Notes under the pieces: model-generated
Seen by the model: the letters and a program-made list of their open reading frames with translations, nothing else
The model's database searches: none
Told to the model about the DNA's origin: nothing
Program-made: the position numbers and the translations under genes
Source of the DNA: Sulfurimonas lithotrophica
GTDB lineage: Bacteria > Campylobacterota > Campylobacteria > Campylobacterales > Sulfurimonadaceae
Direction: 5' to 3'
DNA length: 64,000 bases
NCBI RefSeq assembly: GCF_009258225.1
Contig: NZ_CP043617.1
Coordinates: 1,550,001-1,614,000, forward strand
In this document: positions 38,575 through 47,213 of the stretch, in pieces
Layout: every line of letters starts with the position of its first letter
Numbering within the stretch: the first letter of the stretch is position 1

Positions 38575-39726
38575 ATGCTCAAACTCACACCTCTTAAAAC
38601 AAACGAAAAAGTCCAAAGGGAGCAAGTAAGACTTCTTTATTCCCAAGGTTATATTATTCAGATTTTAGGGCTTATATCTTCATTAGTAGTTTTGTTTATC
38701 TACTGGGATGTAGTTGAACATACTAAGCTAATAGCATGGTTTATTACTATTGTAATAGTTTATATAATAAGGCTTCGGGATGTAAAAAAATTTCGTAAGC
38801 TTTCAGTAAACGAGTTTGATATAAAAAAATGGAAGAACACTTATATTATCTCAACATTTATATCCGGAGTTATTTGGAGTCTGCTTGCTTTATTTTTTGA
38901 GAGTTCCTGGCAGGCTACCCACCAAGTTGCTTTATTTATTATATACGTCGGTATCATTGCCGGAGCTTTTAATTCCAATGCAACCGTATTTGTATCATAC
39001 CTTGCTTTTTACATTCCCCTTACTGCGATGCTTATGTATATGATACTAAATCAAGAAAACGAACTCTCATATCAACTGGCTTTTTTAATAAGCTTATACG
39101 CCATACTGATGTATGTAACTGCTATAAAGTACCATAATTTTTTAGTAAATTCGCTTGAACTTCGATTTACGAATGAAAATCTGGTGAAAGATTTAAAATC
39201 TGCAAATACAAAACTTACATATTTAGCCGATACGGATGAACTCTCACAAATAGACAACAGACGTTCTATGAACAAGTACCTCTTAAAAGAATGGCAATGG
39301 CATTTTGAAAATAAAAAACCGATATCATTGCTGGTTATAGATATAGACTTCTTTAAACTATACAACGATACCTACGGACACAGTATGGGCGATAAGTGTA
39401 TTTTAGAAGTTGCAAACATTCTTCAAAAGAATATCCGCTCAGATATAGATATGGCTTCAAGGTACGGTGGAGAAGAGTTTGTAGTCATACTACACAATAC
39501 AGATGAGTTAAAAGCCTTAAATATAGCACAAAGGATACTCCTAGACGTACTCTCAAAACAGATACCGCATTCAAGTTCTGGGATATCTGAGTATCTAACG
39601 GTAAGTATAGGTTTAGGAAGCATGATTCCAAGTATGCCTAACAGCCAAATAAAACTTTTTGATTTAGCCGATACAAGACTCTACAAAGCTAAGCAAAACG
39701 GACGAAACCAAATAATGTATAACTGA
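38575..39726 (+). CDS. membrane-bound diguanylate cyclase (GGDEF)
   Basis: 383 residues. About six hydrophobic helices in the N-terminal 200 residues form a membrane sensor domain, a short coiled linker follows, then a GGDEF domain with DTDELSQIDNRRSM, DIDFFKLYNDTYGHSMGD and active-site RYGGEEF. The inhibitory RxxD motif is not in register upstream (RSDID), so product inhibition may be absent. It is embedded between the ABC ATPase and the outer-membrane protein genes, so c-di-GMP made here may be tied to that transporter. Confidence 0.92.
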   Translation: MLKLTPLKTNEKVQREQVRLLYSQGYIIQILGLISSLVVLFIYWDVVEHTKLIAWFITIVIVYIIRLRDVKKFRKLSVNEFDIKKWKNTYIISTFISGVIWSLLALFFESSWQATHQVALFIIYVGIIAGAFNSNATVFVSYLAFYIPLTAMLMYMILNQENELSYQLAFLISLYAILMYVTAIKYHNFLVNSLELRFTNENLVKDLKSANTKLTYLADTDELSQIDNRRSMNKYLLKEWQWHFENKKPISLLVIDIDFFKLYNDTYGHSMGDKCILEVANILQKNIRSDIDMASRYGGEEFVVILHNTDELKALNIAQRILLDVLSKQIPHSSSGISEYLTVSIGLGSMIPSMPNSQIKLFDLADTRLYKAKQNGRNQIMYN

Positions 39727-39727
39727 T

Positions 39728-40807
39728 ATGAAACTTTTATTTACAATATTTTTTTTAATAAACTCTATCTTATATGCAGAGATAAACTACAAAGTTGAAA
39801 ACTCAAATATTCAAATAGATGATAAGTATAGCTACAACTACAATCGTCTAAGACTAAATTTTGATTATATTCAAGACAGATATTTTGCAAAAGTTATAGC
39901 TGATGGGGTAAACTACTATTCGGATAGTTATACAAACTCTTATGAATTCTACCTTTTATCAAATCAAAAAGCAGACACCCCTCTTTCTGTACAAACAAGT
40001 TACAAAGATTACGCTCAAGGAGAGATGTATGCAAAACTATACAGAGCTTATGCGGGATATGAAGACAATAAAAATCTGCTAAGCATCGGTTTGCAAAATA
40101 TCACTATGGGAGTCGGAAGATTTTGGACGCCCACGAACCTTTTTAATCCTAAAAATATATATGCCATAGAGGTGGATGAGACTTTTGGCGTTATGGCTCT
40201 CTCTTATGTGCGACATATTGATGACACGTCCGATATTAACGTTGTAGCATCTATAAAAGAAGACGAAACTTTAAAATATGCCGCAAGATATAAGAGTTTT
40301 TTAGATTACGGTGACGCGGCTTTGAGTTTTATATATAGTGACAAAACCAAAATGTTAGGTTATGAACTTGAAGGTAATCTTGGAGATACAGGTGTGGAAA
40401 TCAGAAGTGAAGGTGCATATATAGAATCAAAACTCTTAGATAAAAAAGTACAGTTCTCTCAAGCTATACTAGGGGCTGATTACGGTTTTGTAAATGGAAT
40501 AAACATTACCTTTGAGACACTTTATAGCTCTAAAGAGTTTAACAATTTAGAGATGCTTTCAAACCTAAACTCCGAAATACTTCCAAATATGACACTTTCT
40601 AAATTTTATGCAGGTGGCAGTATTTCATACACGTTTAACATATTTTTAGACGGCTCGCTAATGTATATAGATAGTTTTGAGGGTGATGAAGAGGCATTTA
40701 GCTCGGCTATTTTTAACTATACTTTAAATGATTATAATCTTTTTACCTTTGGATTTATGCACCAAGAGGATAAAACTTTTTATCTAAAATATCAGTTCTC
40801 TTTTTAG
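39728..40807 (+). CDS. outer-membrane beta-barrel protein, partner of the LolA/FtsX cluster
   Basis: 359 residues. Signal peptide (KLLFTIFFLINSILYAE), alternating hydrophobic strands throughout, the segment GVGRFWTPTNLFNP and a C-terminal strand ending FYLKYQFSF, whose final Phe is the usual BAM-recognition signal. I do not recognise the exact family; it looks like the barrel proteins found beside LolA-like/ABC export genes. It starts 1 nt after the GGDEF gene and completes an inner- to outer-membrane route. Confidence 0.8.
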   Translation: MKLLFTIFFLINSILYAEINYKVENSNIQIDDKYSYNYNRLRLNFDYIQDRYFAKVIADGVNYYSDSYTNSYEFYLLSNQKADTPLSVQTSYKDYAQGEMYAKLYRAYAGYEDNKNLLSIGLQNITMGVGRFWTPTNLFNPKNIYAIEVDETFGVMALSYVRHIDDTSDINVVASIKEDETLKYAARYKSFLDYGDAALSFIYSDKTKMLGYELEGNLGDTGVEIRSEGAYIESKLLDKKVQFSQAILGADYGFVNGINITFETLYSSKEFNNLEMLSNLNSEILPNMTLSKFYAGGSISYTFNIFLDGSLMYIDSFEGDEEAFSSAIFNYTLNDYNLFTFGFMHQEDKTFYLKYQFSF

Positions 40808-40820
40808 TAAGGAAAATATT

Positions 40821-41288
40821 GTGACGCCATCTATCAAACTACTTAAAAAAACTAAAACAAACTACAAAATTCATCAATTTGAACATGATAGTTCATATAA
40901 TTCATACGGAGTTGAAGCATCCCAAAAACTAGGTGTTGATGAGCAAAGAGTATTTAAAACACTTGTTGTTCAAAGTGATAAAGGGGAATTTATAGTCGGC
41001 ATCATTCCCGTGTCTTCAAAACTCAGTATGAAATCCCTTGCTAAAGCCGCAGGTATGAAAAAAGTTGCCATGGCTGATACTAAGGACGTAGAAAAAATAA
41101 CAGGCTATATCATAGGAGGGGTAAGCCCTCTTGGGCAAAAGAAAAGGTTAAAGACTTTTATAGATAAAAGTGCTCAAATATTTGAGACAATCTTTGTAAG
41201 TGCAGGAAAAAGAGGTCTTGAAGTTGAACTGGATGCGAAAGATTTACAAGCTCTGTTAAATGCTAAGTTTGAAAATATTATATCATAA
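40821..41288 (+). CDS. ybaK: Cys-tRNA(Pro) deacylase YbaK/EbsC family
   Basis: 155 residues. Editing domain with QKLGVDEQRVFKTLVV, KAAGMKKVAMAD and IGGVSPLGQKKRL, the family hallmark. Removes cysteine from mischarged tRNA(Pro) in trans. GTG start with AAGGAA about 8 nt upstream, 13 nt after the outer-membrane protein gene; possibly the last gene of that transcript by chance of location. Confidence 0.93.
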   Translation: MTPSIKLLKKTKTNYKIHQFEHDSSYNSYGVEASQKLGVDEQRVFKTLVVQSDKGEFIVGIIPVSSKLSMKSLAKAAGMKKVAMADTKDVEKITGYIIGGVSPLGQKKRLKTFIDKSAQIFETIFVSAGKRGLEVELDAKDLQALLNAKFENIIS

Positions 41289-41296
41289 GTTACTTC

Positions 41297-41326
41297 TTGA
41301 CAAAAACGTACGTAATATAGTACAAT
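41297..41326 (+). promoter_or_regulatory. toxin-antitoxin promoter with paired GTAC palindromes
   Basis: TTGACA (41297-41302), 18-bp spacing, TACAAT (41321-41326). Two GTAC-centred palindromes, ACGTACGT at 41306-41313 and AGTACA at 41319-41324, are exactly 12 bp apart centre to centre. E. coli YefM-YoeB binds paired TGTACA-type palindromes with this 12-bp spacing, so this is the predicted autoregulatory operator. Confidence 0.75.
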
Positions 41327-41354
41327 ATATAAAATTAACCTAAAGGGATTGTGT

Positions 41355-41600
41355 ATGACTAGAGTTATGTCGGTAAGCCAAGTAAGATCAGACATATATA
41401 ATGTTATGGATGAAACAGCACAAACACATGAGCCTGTACTTATAACAGGAAAAAGAAATAATGTCGTAATGATATCCCAAGAGGACTGGAATGCTATAGA
41501 GGAAACATTACACTTAAGTTCAATTCCTAACTTTGTATCTTCTGTTCAAGAATCTATGCAAGAAGATGATAGTGAATTTAGTGAAAGCATTGAATGGTAG
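41355..41600 (+). CDS. yefM: antitoxin of the Phd/YefM family
   Basis: 81 residues from the ATG at 41355 (AAAGGG upstream; an in-frame TTG 6 nt earlier is less likely). N-terminal DNA-binding YefM fold MSVSQVRSDIYNVMDETAQTHEP..ITGKRNNVVMISQEDW, then an acidic, probably disordered tail that wraps the toxin. It overlaps the toxin gene by 7 nt, normal for a coupled toxin-antitoxin pair. Confidence 0.93.
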   Translation: MTRVMSVSQVRSDIYNVMDETAQTHEPVLITGKRNNVVMISQEDWNAIEETLHLSSIPNFVSSVQESMQEDDSEFSESIEW

Positions 41601-41863
41601 AGTATAAAATACTTTACAGTAAATATGTTCAAAAAGATGCAAAAAAGCTCTCCGCTGCCAAGCTAGATAAAAAAGCTAAAGAGTTAATAGAAATCTTAGA
41701 AAAAGACCCTCTTCAAAACCCTCCACCATATGAAAAACTGGTAGGTAATTTAAATGGAACATACTCAAGAAGGATAAATATACAACATAGACTTGTTTAT
41801 GAGATAAAAGAAGATGCCAAGATTGTTAGAATATTAAGAATGTGGTCACACTATGGGGAATAA
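41594..41863 (+). CDS. yoeB: YoeB/Txe-family mRNA interferase toxin
   Basis: 89 residues. All known YoeB active-site residues are visible: Glu47 in PPPYEKL, Arg59/60 and Arg66 in TYSRRINIQHRLVYEI, and the C-terminal RMWSHYGE with His86 and Tyr87. YoeB cleaves mRNA in the ribosomal A site. No truncation or substitution is seen, so the toxin should be active when free of YefM. Confidence 0.95.
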   Translation: MVEYKILYSKYVQKDAKKLSAAKLDKKAKELIEILEKDPLQNPPPYEKLVGNLNGTYSRRINIQHRLVYEIKEDAKIVRILRMWSHYGE

Positions 41864-41949
41864 CTAAAATGAAAAGTACTATATAAATGGCAACTTTCTT
41901 TTTAAATAGATTTAAGTTATGCTTAGATAGTATTCTATTTATTAAATAT

Positions 41950-41955
41950 TATAAT
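41950..41955 (+). promoter_or_regulatory. -10 box of the CZB diguanylate cyclase gene
   Basis: TATAAT in AATATTATAATATT, 26 nt upstream of the ATG at 41981, in the 117-nt gap after yoeB. Nothing else was recognised in that gap. Confidence 0.45.
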
Positions 41956-41980
41956 ATTGATTATAACTAAAGGTAAAGTA

Positions 41981-43267
41981 ATGGATTATGATTTTAGAGG
42001 TCTTTTTCAAGAAGATGAAACCCTATTTGACCAGTTTATTGAAAAATATACATCATATATATTGTCAAATATTACTGAAGAAAAAGAACCTATGCAAATG
42101 GATTGCTATAAACAGATCATAAATATTATCCAAAAAGATTTTAATCAAAAAGATATGATTGAACTTTTTGAAAAACTTACAAGGTATCAAATTCATCAAG
42201 AAGTACCGTACATTATCATTATTAATGAAATTAATTCTTTACAGTCTTTACTTATTAAACATATTAATGAATCAGTTCTAAGTAGTAAAATTATTGATTT
42301 TTTTAACCTTTTTAACACTATAGATGATAAAGTAGCAACAATATATTTGAATGAATATGTTCATAAATTAAAATCTGTTAACAATATACGTATTGCTTCT
42401 TTGTCTGACCTGATGGATAGAAACATGCTTAACCACTATGAATCCCACTTATTGTGGTTGTCATCATTAGCAGATTCTATTTACAAAGAAGATGAAGATA
42501 ACTTTCCTGAAGTAGATCCCAAAAAGTGCGATTTTGGAAAATGGCTTCAAAATGATGCAAAAGCTATAATTCAAAACAATTCTAAACAAACTGTAATTCA
42601 TAATTTACATGATAATTTACATCTCTTTGCAAAAAAAATTAAAAATAATATTCCCTTGAATGAGCACCATAGTATTATTACCTATCTTGAAAAGTGTGAA
42701 ATGCTTTCTCTTAGTATTGGGACTGAACTTGCACTTATAGATAACATATTAATGAACCATAAAGTTTTGAAAGACCACCTAACAGGTGCACTTAACCGTC
42801 AAAGTCTTAAAAATATTTTTAAAAACCAATATGAACTTGCAGTTGCTACAAGTAATCCTTTTGTTATAGCTATGTGTGATTTAGACCACTTCAAAAAACT
42901 TAACGATAATCATGGACATTTATGTGGAGACAAAATTCTTACACACTTTGTAAATGTAGTAAATAAAAAGACTCGTAATTCAGATATTATTATACGATTT
43001 GGAGGAGAAGAATTTGTAATGATTCTTCCTGCAGTAGATAAAAATATAGCCAACAAAGTATTTAAAGATATTTGCGAAGAGTATTACAAAACTCCTTTTG
43101 AGTATGAGGGTAAAAAAGTACAAAATAGTGTAAGTATAGGGTTTGTGGAAATAACTCCTCGAATACACTATAAACCAAGCTTTTTAGACGACTATCTGGC
43201 TATGGCAGATCAACAACTATACAGAGCCAAAGACAACGGAAGAAATAGAGTTTGTTATCTTGAATAA
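41981..43267 (+). CDS. zinc-sensing diguanylate cyclase (CZB-GGDEF, DgcZ-like)
   Basis: 428 residues from the ATG at 41981. An N-terminal helical region (1-135) precedes a CZB zinc-binding domain: HLLW, CDFGKWL and HDNLH supply the expected three His and one Cys (positions about 145-220). The C-terminal GGDEF domain has LTGALNRQSL, DLDHFKKLNDNHGHLCGD and RFGGEEF, with an intact inhibitory RNSD (RxxD) site. E. coli DgcZ has the same pairing in which bound zinc inhibits c-di-GMP synthesis. No membrane segment is present. It is preceded by the YefM-YoeB pair. Confidence 0.92.
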   Translation: MDYDFRGLFQEDETLFDQFIEKYTSYILSNITEEKEPMQMDCYKQIINIIQKDFNQKDMIELFEKLTRYQIHQEVPYIIIINEINSLQSLLIKHINESVLSSKIIDFFNLFNTIDDKVATIYLNEYVHKLKSVNNIRIASLSDLMDRNMLNHYESHLLWLSSLADSIYKEDEDNFPEVDPKKCDFGKWLQNDAKAIIQNNSKQTVIHNLHDNLHLFAKKIKNNIPLNEHHSIITYLEKCEMLSLSIGTELALIDNILMNHKVLKDHLTGALNRQSLKNIFKNQYELAVATSNPFVIAMCDLDHFKKLNDNHGHLCGDKILTHFVNVVNKKTRNSDIIIRFGGEEFVMILPAVDKNIANKVFKDICEEYYKTPFEYEGKKVQNSVSIGFVEITPRIHYKPSFLDDYLAMADQQLYRAKDNGRNRVCYLE

Positions 43268-43276
43268 TAAATGATA

Positions 43277-43299
43277 TAGTAAATTCTATTCATTTACTA
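43277..43299. terminator. bidirectional terminator between the CZB-GGDEF gene and the helicase gene
   Basis: 8-bp perfect stem TAGTAAAT (43277-43284) / ATTTACTA (43292-43299) with a 7-nt loop in the 32-nt gap between convergent genes. Confidence 0.5.
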
Positions 43300-45390
43300 C
43301 TAAGCACCATCTTCATCCAGCTTATCAAGCTCCTTTTGTACCAAGGCTCTATAGTTCTCATCTTTAGCTACTAAACCTGCTTCATATAAGAACTGACTCG
43401 CTACAAAGTTAGTCTTTTTTATTTTGTCATACTTTGCATATGAGAGATAAAGTATGTCTTTTGCACGTGTGACCGCTACGTAAAAAAGTCTGCGTTCTTC
43501 ATCCAGACTTCCGCCACGTTGCATAAGTTTACGATTTGGAAAACGTCCGTCCATCAAATCAATCACATAAACTTCTTTATATTCCAGCCCTTTAGATGCA
43601 TGCACACTTAAAAGGTTTACACCTTCGCCTTGAGTTAAGTCCGATGAGCCTAAAATCATAGCATTTAAAAATCTTTCATGATTATCATATGGGTGAGATA
43701 ACTCTTCTAGTAAAAGCATCTTACGTTTTATTTTTGTAAGTGATTCACTCTTTTGTTTTTCATCTACGGTTGAGTCTTTTAAAGTAGCTCTTTTTGTACT
43801 TAATACATCGGATATATACCTAAAAAGTTCACTCTCATATATTTTTTTTACAATCGTTTTAGGTTGTTTGATTCCTTTAAGAGCACGAAACAAAACATAA
43901 AAGTTATGTAAAAAAGTAGCGGAATCCTTTGTAAGTTTTGGATGCTTAAGCACTGGATTTTTCATAAATTTTGCTTCAAATCCAAGCTTTGCAAATTTCC
44001 CTACCGCACCAAGTTCCAAAAAGTCATCAAAAAGTCCCAGTTGATGGTTAAGTTTTCTTTTCTCAAACGGATTGCTCATAGATTCATCAGGTGCATAAAG
44101 ACCGTGAAAAATACTCCCTGCCCCGACATTTTTTAAAGCTAGATACATCTCTTTTGCCATAGCGCTTCCGATGCCCCGAGCAAATTCAAAAACATGGATA
44201 AATGCCATCATATCCGACTCGTTTATCAAAAGAGTATATAAATCGAGTACGGCTTTAACTTCTCGTGCATCAAAAAAGCTTGTACCGCCTTTTCTTTTAC
44301 ACGCTATTCCAAGTTCACGAAGCCCTACTTCTATACCGTCTGCCGTTGAATTATTTCTAAATATTACCGCTATATCTTCATGGGGAGTCATACTATCACG
44401 TATCTTTGTAGCTATTGCATGGTACTGGTCAAAAAGTTCATCATATGCCAAAAGTTTTGGATTTTCAAACTCTCCCTTACGAGTAACTTCAAGCTGTTTT
44501 GGATAGATGCGTTCATTATGCTCAATTACCTTGGATGCAAGGGATAAAATAAGCGGAGAAGAACGATAGTTTTTAGTAAGTGTATGCACCTTTGCATCTG
44601 GAAACTTTTTATTAAACGAGCCGATTATCGTAATGTCCGCACCGTTAAAAGCGTAGATACTCTGGTCATAATCACCGACACAAAAAAGTGAAGGCGGATT
44701 CATAGCATCGATAATAGTACCTTGAAGTGCATTAGTATCCTGATACTCATCTACAAGCACCTCTTTATATCCCAGTTCTTTAGTTTTACACATATCTCTA
44801 AAATTTAAAAGTAAGTCATTAAAGTTTACAAAACCGTACTCCTGCTTTAGTTTTTCAAACTCATCGACCACGTCTGCATAAATCAAAGCAAAAAGTTCAT
44901 GTTCTGGATAATTATCGATTATCCAATTCTCAAAATCCTGAGTCAGTTCCGTATTTTGGTAAAAAGAGTAAAGATCATACAAGTAGTTTCCGCCATATGG
45001 CTGAACCTCTGCATCTATATTCATAAATGTACGTTTTTCAAAAACACTCCTAAATAGGGTTTTTAATTCACGTTGCTGTTTTAGAACTACTTTTTTATCA
45101 AACTTTTTAAGCCATCTGTAGCTAACTGCATGGAATGTTCCCGCATCAATTTTGCCTGCGACATCTTTACCAAAATATTCGGCTACACGTGAGACCATTT
45201 CTGCAGCAGCTTTGTTTGTAAACGTCAAAAGCAATATCTCGTTTGGTTTTACACCCGAGTTTAAAAGGTGTGCGATTCTTCCGACAATAGTAGATGTTTT
45301 TCCTGTCCCTGCAGATGCTATGATTAAGTTTTGATGATCTTCAGAGCTTGCTGCATTATATTGTTCTTTATTTAGACGTGATAACGGCAA
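43300..45390 (-). CDS. UvrD/Rep-type superfamily I DNA helicase
   Basis: 696 residues, 3'-5' helicase of the UvrD/PcrA/Rep group. Motif Q/I: LNKEQYNAA and SAGTGKTST (26-34); motif II VDEYQDTN; motif III VGDYDQSIYAFNGA; motif IV LTKNYRSSP; motif V/VI VNLLSVHASKGLEYKEV and FYVAVTRAKDILYLSYA. Slightly shorter than E. coli UvrD (720). Probably replication-fork maintenance or repair. It is a single gene, divergent from napG. Confidence 0.93.
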   Translation of the reverse strand: MPLSRLNKEQYNAASSEDHQNLIIASAGTGKTSTIVGRIAHLLNSGVKPNEILLLTFTNKAAAEMVSRVAEYFGKDVAGKIDAGTFHAVSYRWLKKFDKKVVLKQQRELKTLFRSVFEKRTFMNIDAEVQPYGGNYLYDLYSFYQNTELTQDFENWIIDNYPEHELFALIYADVVDEFEKLKQEYGFVNFNDLLLNFRDMCKTKELGYKEVLVDEYQDTNALQGTIIDAMNPPSLFCVGDYDQSIYAFNGADITIIGSFNKKFPDAKVHTLTKNYRSSPLILSLASKVIEHNERIYPKQLEVTRKGEFENPKLLAYDELFDQYHAIATKIRDSMTPHEDIAVIFRNNSTADGIEVGLRELGIACKRKGGTSFFDAREVKAVLDLYTLLINESDMMAFIHVFEFARGIGSAMAKEMYLALKNVGAGSIFHGLYAPDESMSNPFEKRKLNHQLGLFDDFLELGAVGKFAKLGFEAKFMKNPVLKHPKLTKDSATFLHNFYVLFRALKGIKQPKTIVKKIYESELFRYISDVLSTKRATLKDSTVDEKQKSESLTKIKRKMLLLEELSHPYDNHERFLNAMILGSSDLTQGEGVNLLSVHASKGLEYKEVYVIDLMDGRFPNRKLMQRGGSLDEERRLFYVAVTRAKDILYLSYAKYDKIKKTNFVASQFLYEAGLVAKDENYRALVQKELDKLDEDGA

Positions 45391-45524
45391 ACAATTCCTT
45401 TGTTTATTTTTAAGAACGTGATTATACTAGAATAAGCTTCACATCATTTTATTTTTTAATTTACTCAACTAAACTATAACAAAAACTAATACTATATTTA
45501 TATTTAAGTTTAATCTTTTCAGAC

Positions 45525-45530
45525 TATAAT
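45525..45530 (+). promoter_or_regulatory. -10 box of the napG-napH operon
   Basis: TATAAT in AGACTATAATGATA, 53 nt before the napG GTG. The 193-nt gap between the helicase gene and napG otherwise shows only AT-rich sequence. No clear FNR box (TTGAT-N4-ATCAA) was found. Confidence 0.5.
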
Positions 45531-45583
45531 GATAACAGTTTATATATTTGTATTTAAATTCATACTGTATATAGGAGTTTAAA

Positions 45584-46396
45584 GTGGATAAGCCCAGTAA
45601 CCCAAATCGGAGGACTTTTTTACAAAATATTCTTCAAGGTATAGGTTATAGTGCATTTGGCGTTATAGCATGGAGTGCTTATCTCTCACAATCACAAGCA
45701 AACAATCTTATTTTAAGACCTCCCGGTGCAATTAACGAAAAAGATTTTGTACTTAAATGTATAAGATGCGGTATGTGTGTAGCATCTTGCCCTTTTGATG
45801 TACTAAAACTCTCTACTATTTCAGATGAAATATCGATAGGTACTCCTTATTTTGAACCAAGAAAAGAAGCCTGCTATCTTTGTCCGGATGCACCTTGTAC
45901 GTCAACCTGTCCTACAGATGCACTCGATTTAAATCTTTTAACAAAAGATAATAAGTTAGACATTAACAGTGCGAGAATGGGACTCGCAACTATCAACACA
46001 AAGACTTGTCTGGCATATTTGGGATTACAATGCACTATGTGCATCCGTGCCTGTCCACTTGCCGATACGGCAATAGTTTTAAAAAATGAACGCAACCCAA
46101 GAACCGATATGCATGCTTTTTTAAAGCCTGTCGTTGAACCCGACCATTGTACCGGATGCGGAATGTGTGAACGTGCATGTCCTACAGAAGTTGCTTCTAT
46201 AAAGGTGCTTCCTCTTGCTATATCACAAAGTGAGAGAGGCTCGTATTATGTTGTCGGCTGGGAAAAAAAAGATGAACGAAGATTAGAACACGCCCCTTCG
46301 GAACTTAAAGTAAAGAGAACAAAAAGAAATGAAAAAAGTGCACTAGATAATGTAAATGACGTAGAAGGGATACTCAAAGGAATTTATGATGAATAA
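45584..46396 (+). CDS. napG: ferredoxin-type protein NapG (MauM/NapG family)
   Basis: 270 residues, GTG start with AGGAG upstream. Twin-arginine signal NPNRRTFLQNILQGIGY at the N-terminus exports it folded. Four [4Fe-4S] motifs follow: CIRCGMCVASCP, CYLCPDAPCTSTCP, CLAYLGLQCTMCIRACP and CTGCGMCERACP. NapG with NapH passes electrons from menaquinol to periplasmic nitrate reductase NapA. It overlaps napH by 11 nt. napA, napB, napF and napD are not adjacent, unlike the usual napAGHBFLD order of this phylum. Confidence 0.93.
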   Translation: MDKPSNPNRRTFLQNILQGIGYSAFGVIAWSAYLSQSQANNLILRPPGAINEKDFVLKCIRCGMCVASCPFDVLKLSTISDEISIGTPYFEPRKEACYLCPDAPCTSTCPTDALDLNLLTKDNKLDINSARMGLATINTKTCLAYLGLQCTMCIRACPLADTAIVLKNERNPRTDMHAFLKPVVEPDHCTGCGMCERACPTEVASIKVLPLAISQSERGSYYVVGWEKKDERRLEHAPSELKVKRTKRNEKSALDNVNDVEGILKGIYDE

Positions 46397-47210
46397 TTTT
46401 CTATACAGAAATAGATTTCTTATATCAAGAAGATTTACACAAATACTTGTGATGGTTTTATACTTTGGTGCAAATGCATATGGGTGGAGTATAGTAAAGG
46501 GTGATTTGAGCTCATCCGTAATATTTGGATTTATTCCTTTGTCCGACCCGTATGTAGTCTTACAGATGTTTTTTGGAGGCGCACTTATATCGGCTGATAT
46601 ACTTCTTGGTGTACTTGTTATTTTATTTGCATACGGAGTTATCGGCGGACGCTTTTTTTGCTCCTGGGTATGCCCTGTAAATATAATAACGGAAACTGCA
46701 ACATATTTTAGAAAGAAATTTGGACTGCAAGAAAAAGAAAAGGCACTTACATTTAGCCGAAATATTAGATACTGGGTTATCGGGATATCACTTATTTTAT
46801 CTTTTATTTTTTCAATAGCTGCATTTGATATGATAAGCCCCATAGGGATTGCACACAGAGGAATTATATACGGTTTTGGATTTGGCTGGACTTTTCTTAT
46901 TGCAATCTTTTTATTTGACCTTTTGTCGCAAAAATACGGCTGGTGCGGACACATCTGCCCACTTGGAGGCTTTAACTCCATAATAGGAAAATATTCTCTT
47001 GTAAAAGTTATACATGATAGCGACAAATGTTTTTACTCTATGGCGTGTTTTGATGCTTGCCCCGAAGTTGAAATACTTGATATGGTAGGAATGCGCTCAA
47101 CTGCAATAACGGGTGCTACTTGTATTAAATGCGGTCAATGTATAGAGTCATGTGTAAATGATGCATTCCATGTCTCCGTGGTCTCTTTGGCAAAACAACT
47201 TAAAGGATAG
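46386..47210 (+). CDS. napH: quinol dehydrogenase membrane subunit NapH
   Basis: 274 residues with four to five membrane helices, the cytoplasmic CxxxCP motifs FFCSWVCPVN and WCGHICPLGG, and a C-terminal ferredoxin-like pair (CFYSMACFDACP and CIKCGQCIESC). Oxidises menaquinol and reduces NapG. It starts 11 nt inside napG and is 3 nt upstream of the NapL-like gene. Confidence 0.94.
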   Translation: MMNNFLYRNRFLISRRFTQILVMVLYFGANAYGWSIVKGDLSSSVIFGFIPLSDPYVVLQMFFGGALISADILLGVLVILFAYGVIGGRFFCSWVCPVNIITETATYFRKKFGLQEKEKALTFSRNIRYWVIGISLILSFIFSIAAFDMISPIGIAHRGIIYGFGFGWTFLIAIFLFDLLSQKYGWCGHICPLGGFNSIIGKYSLVKVIHDSDKCFYSMACFDACPEVEILDMVGMRSTAITGATCIKCGQCIESCVNDAFHVSVVSLAKQLKG

Positions 47211-47213
47211 ATT

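Noticed and set aside
45391-45583. FNR or other anaerobic regulator site before napG
   Set aside because: No TTGAT-N4-ATCAA-like repeat was found; only a -10 box can be supported.
46343-47026. 227-codon open frame on the minus strand opposite napG/napH
   Set aside because: It mirrors the membrane protein NapH, has no ribosome site and no recognisable family; an antisense shadow.
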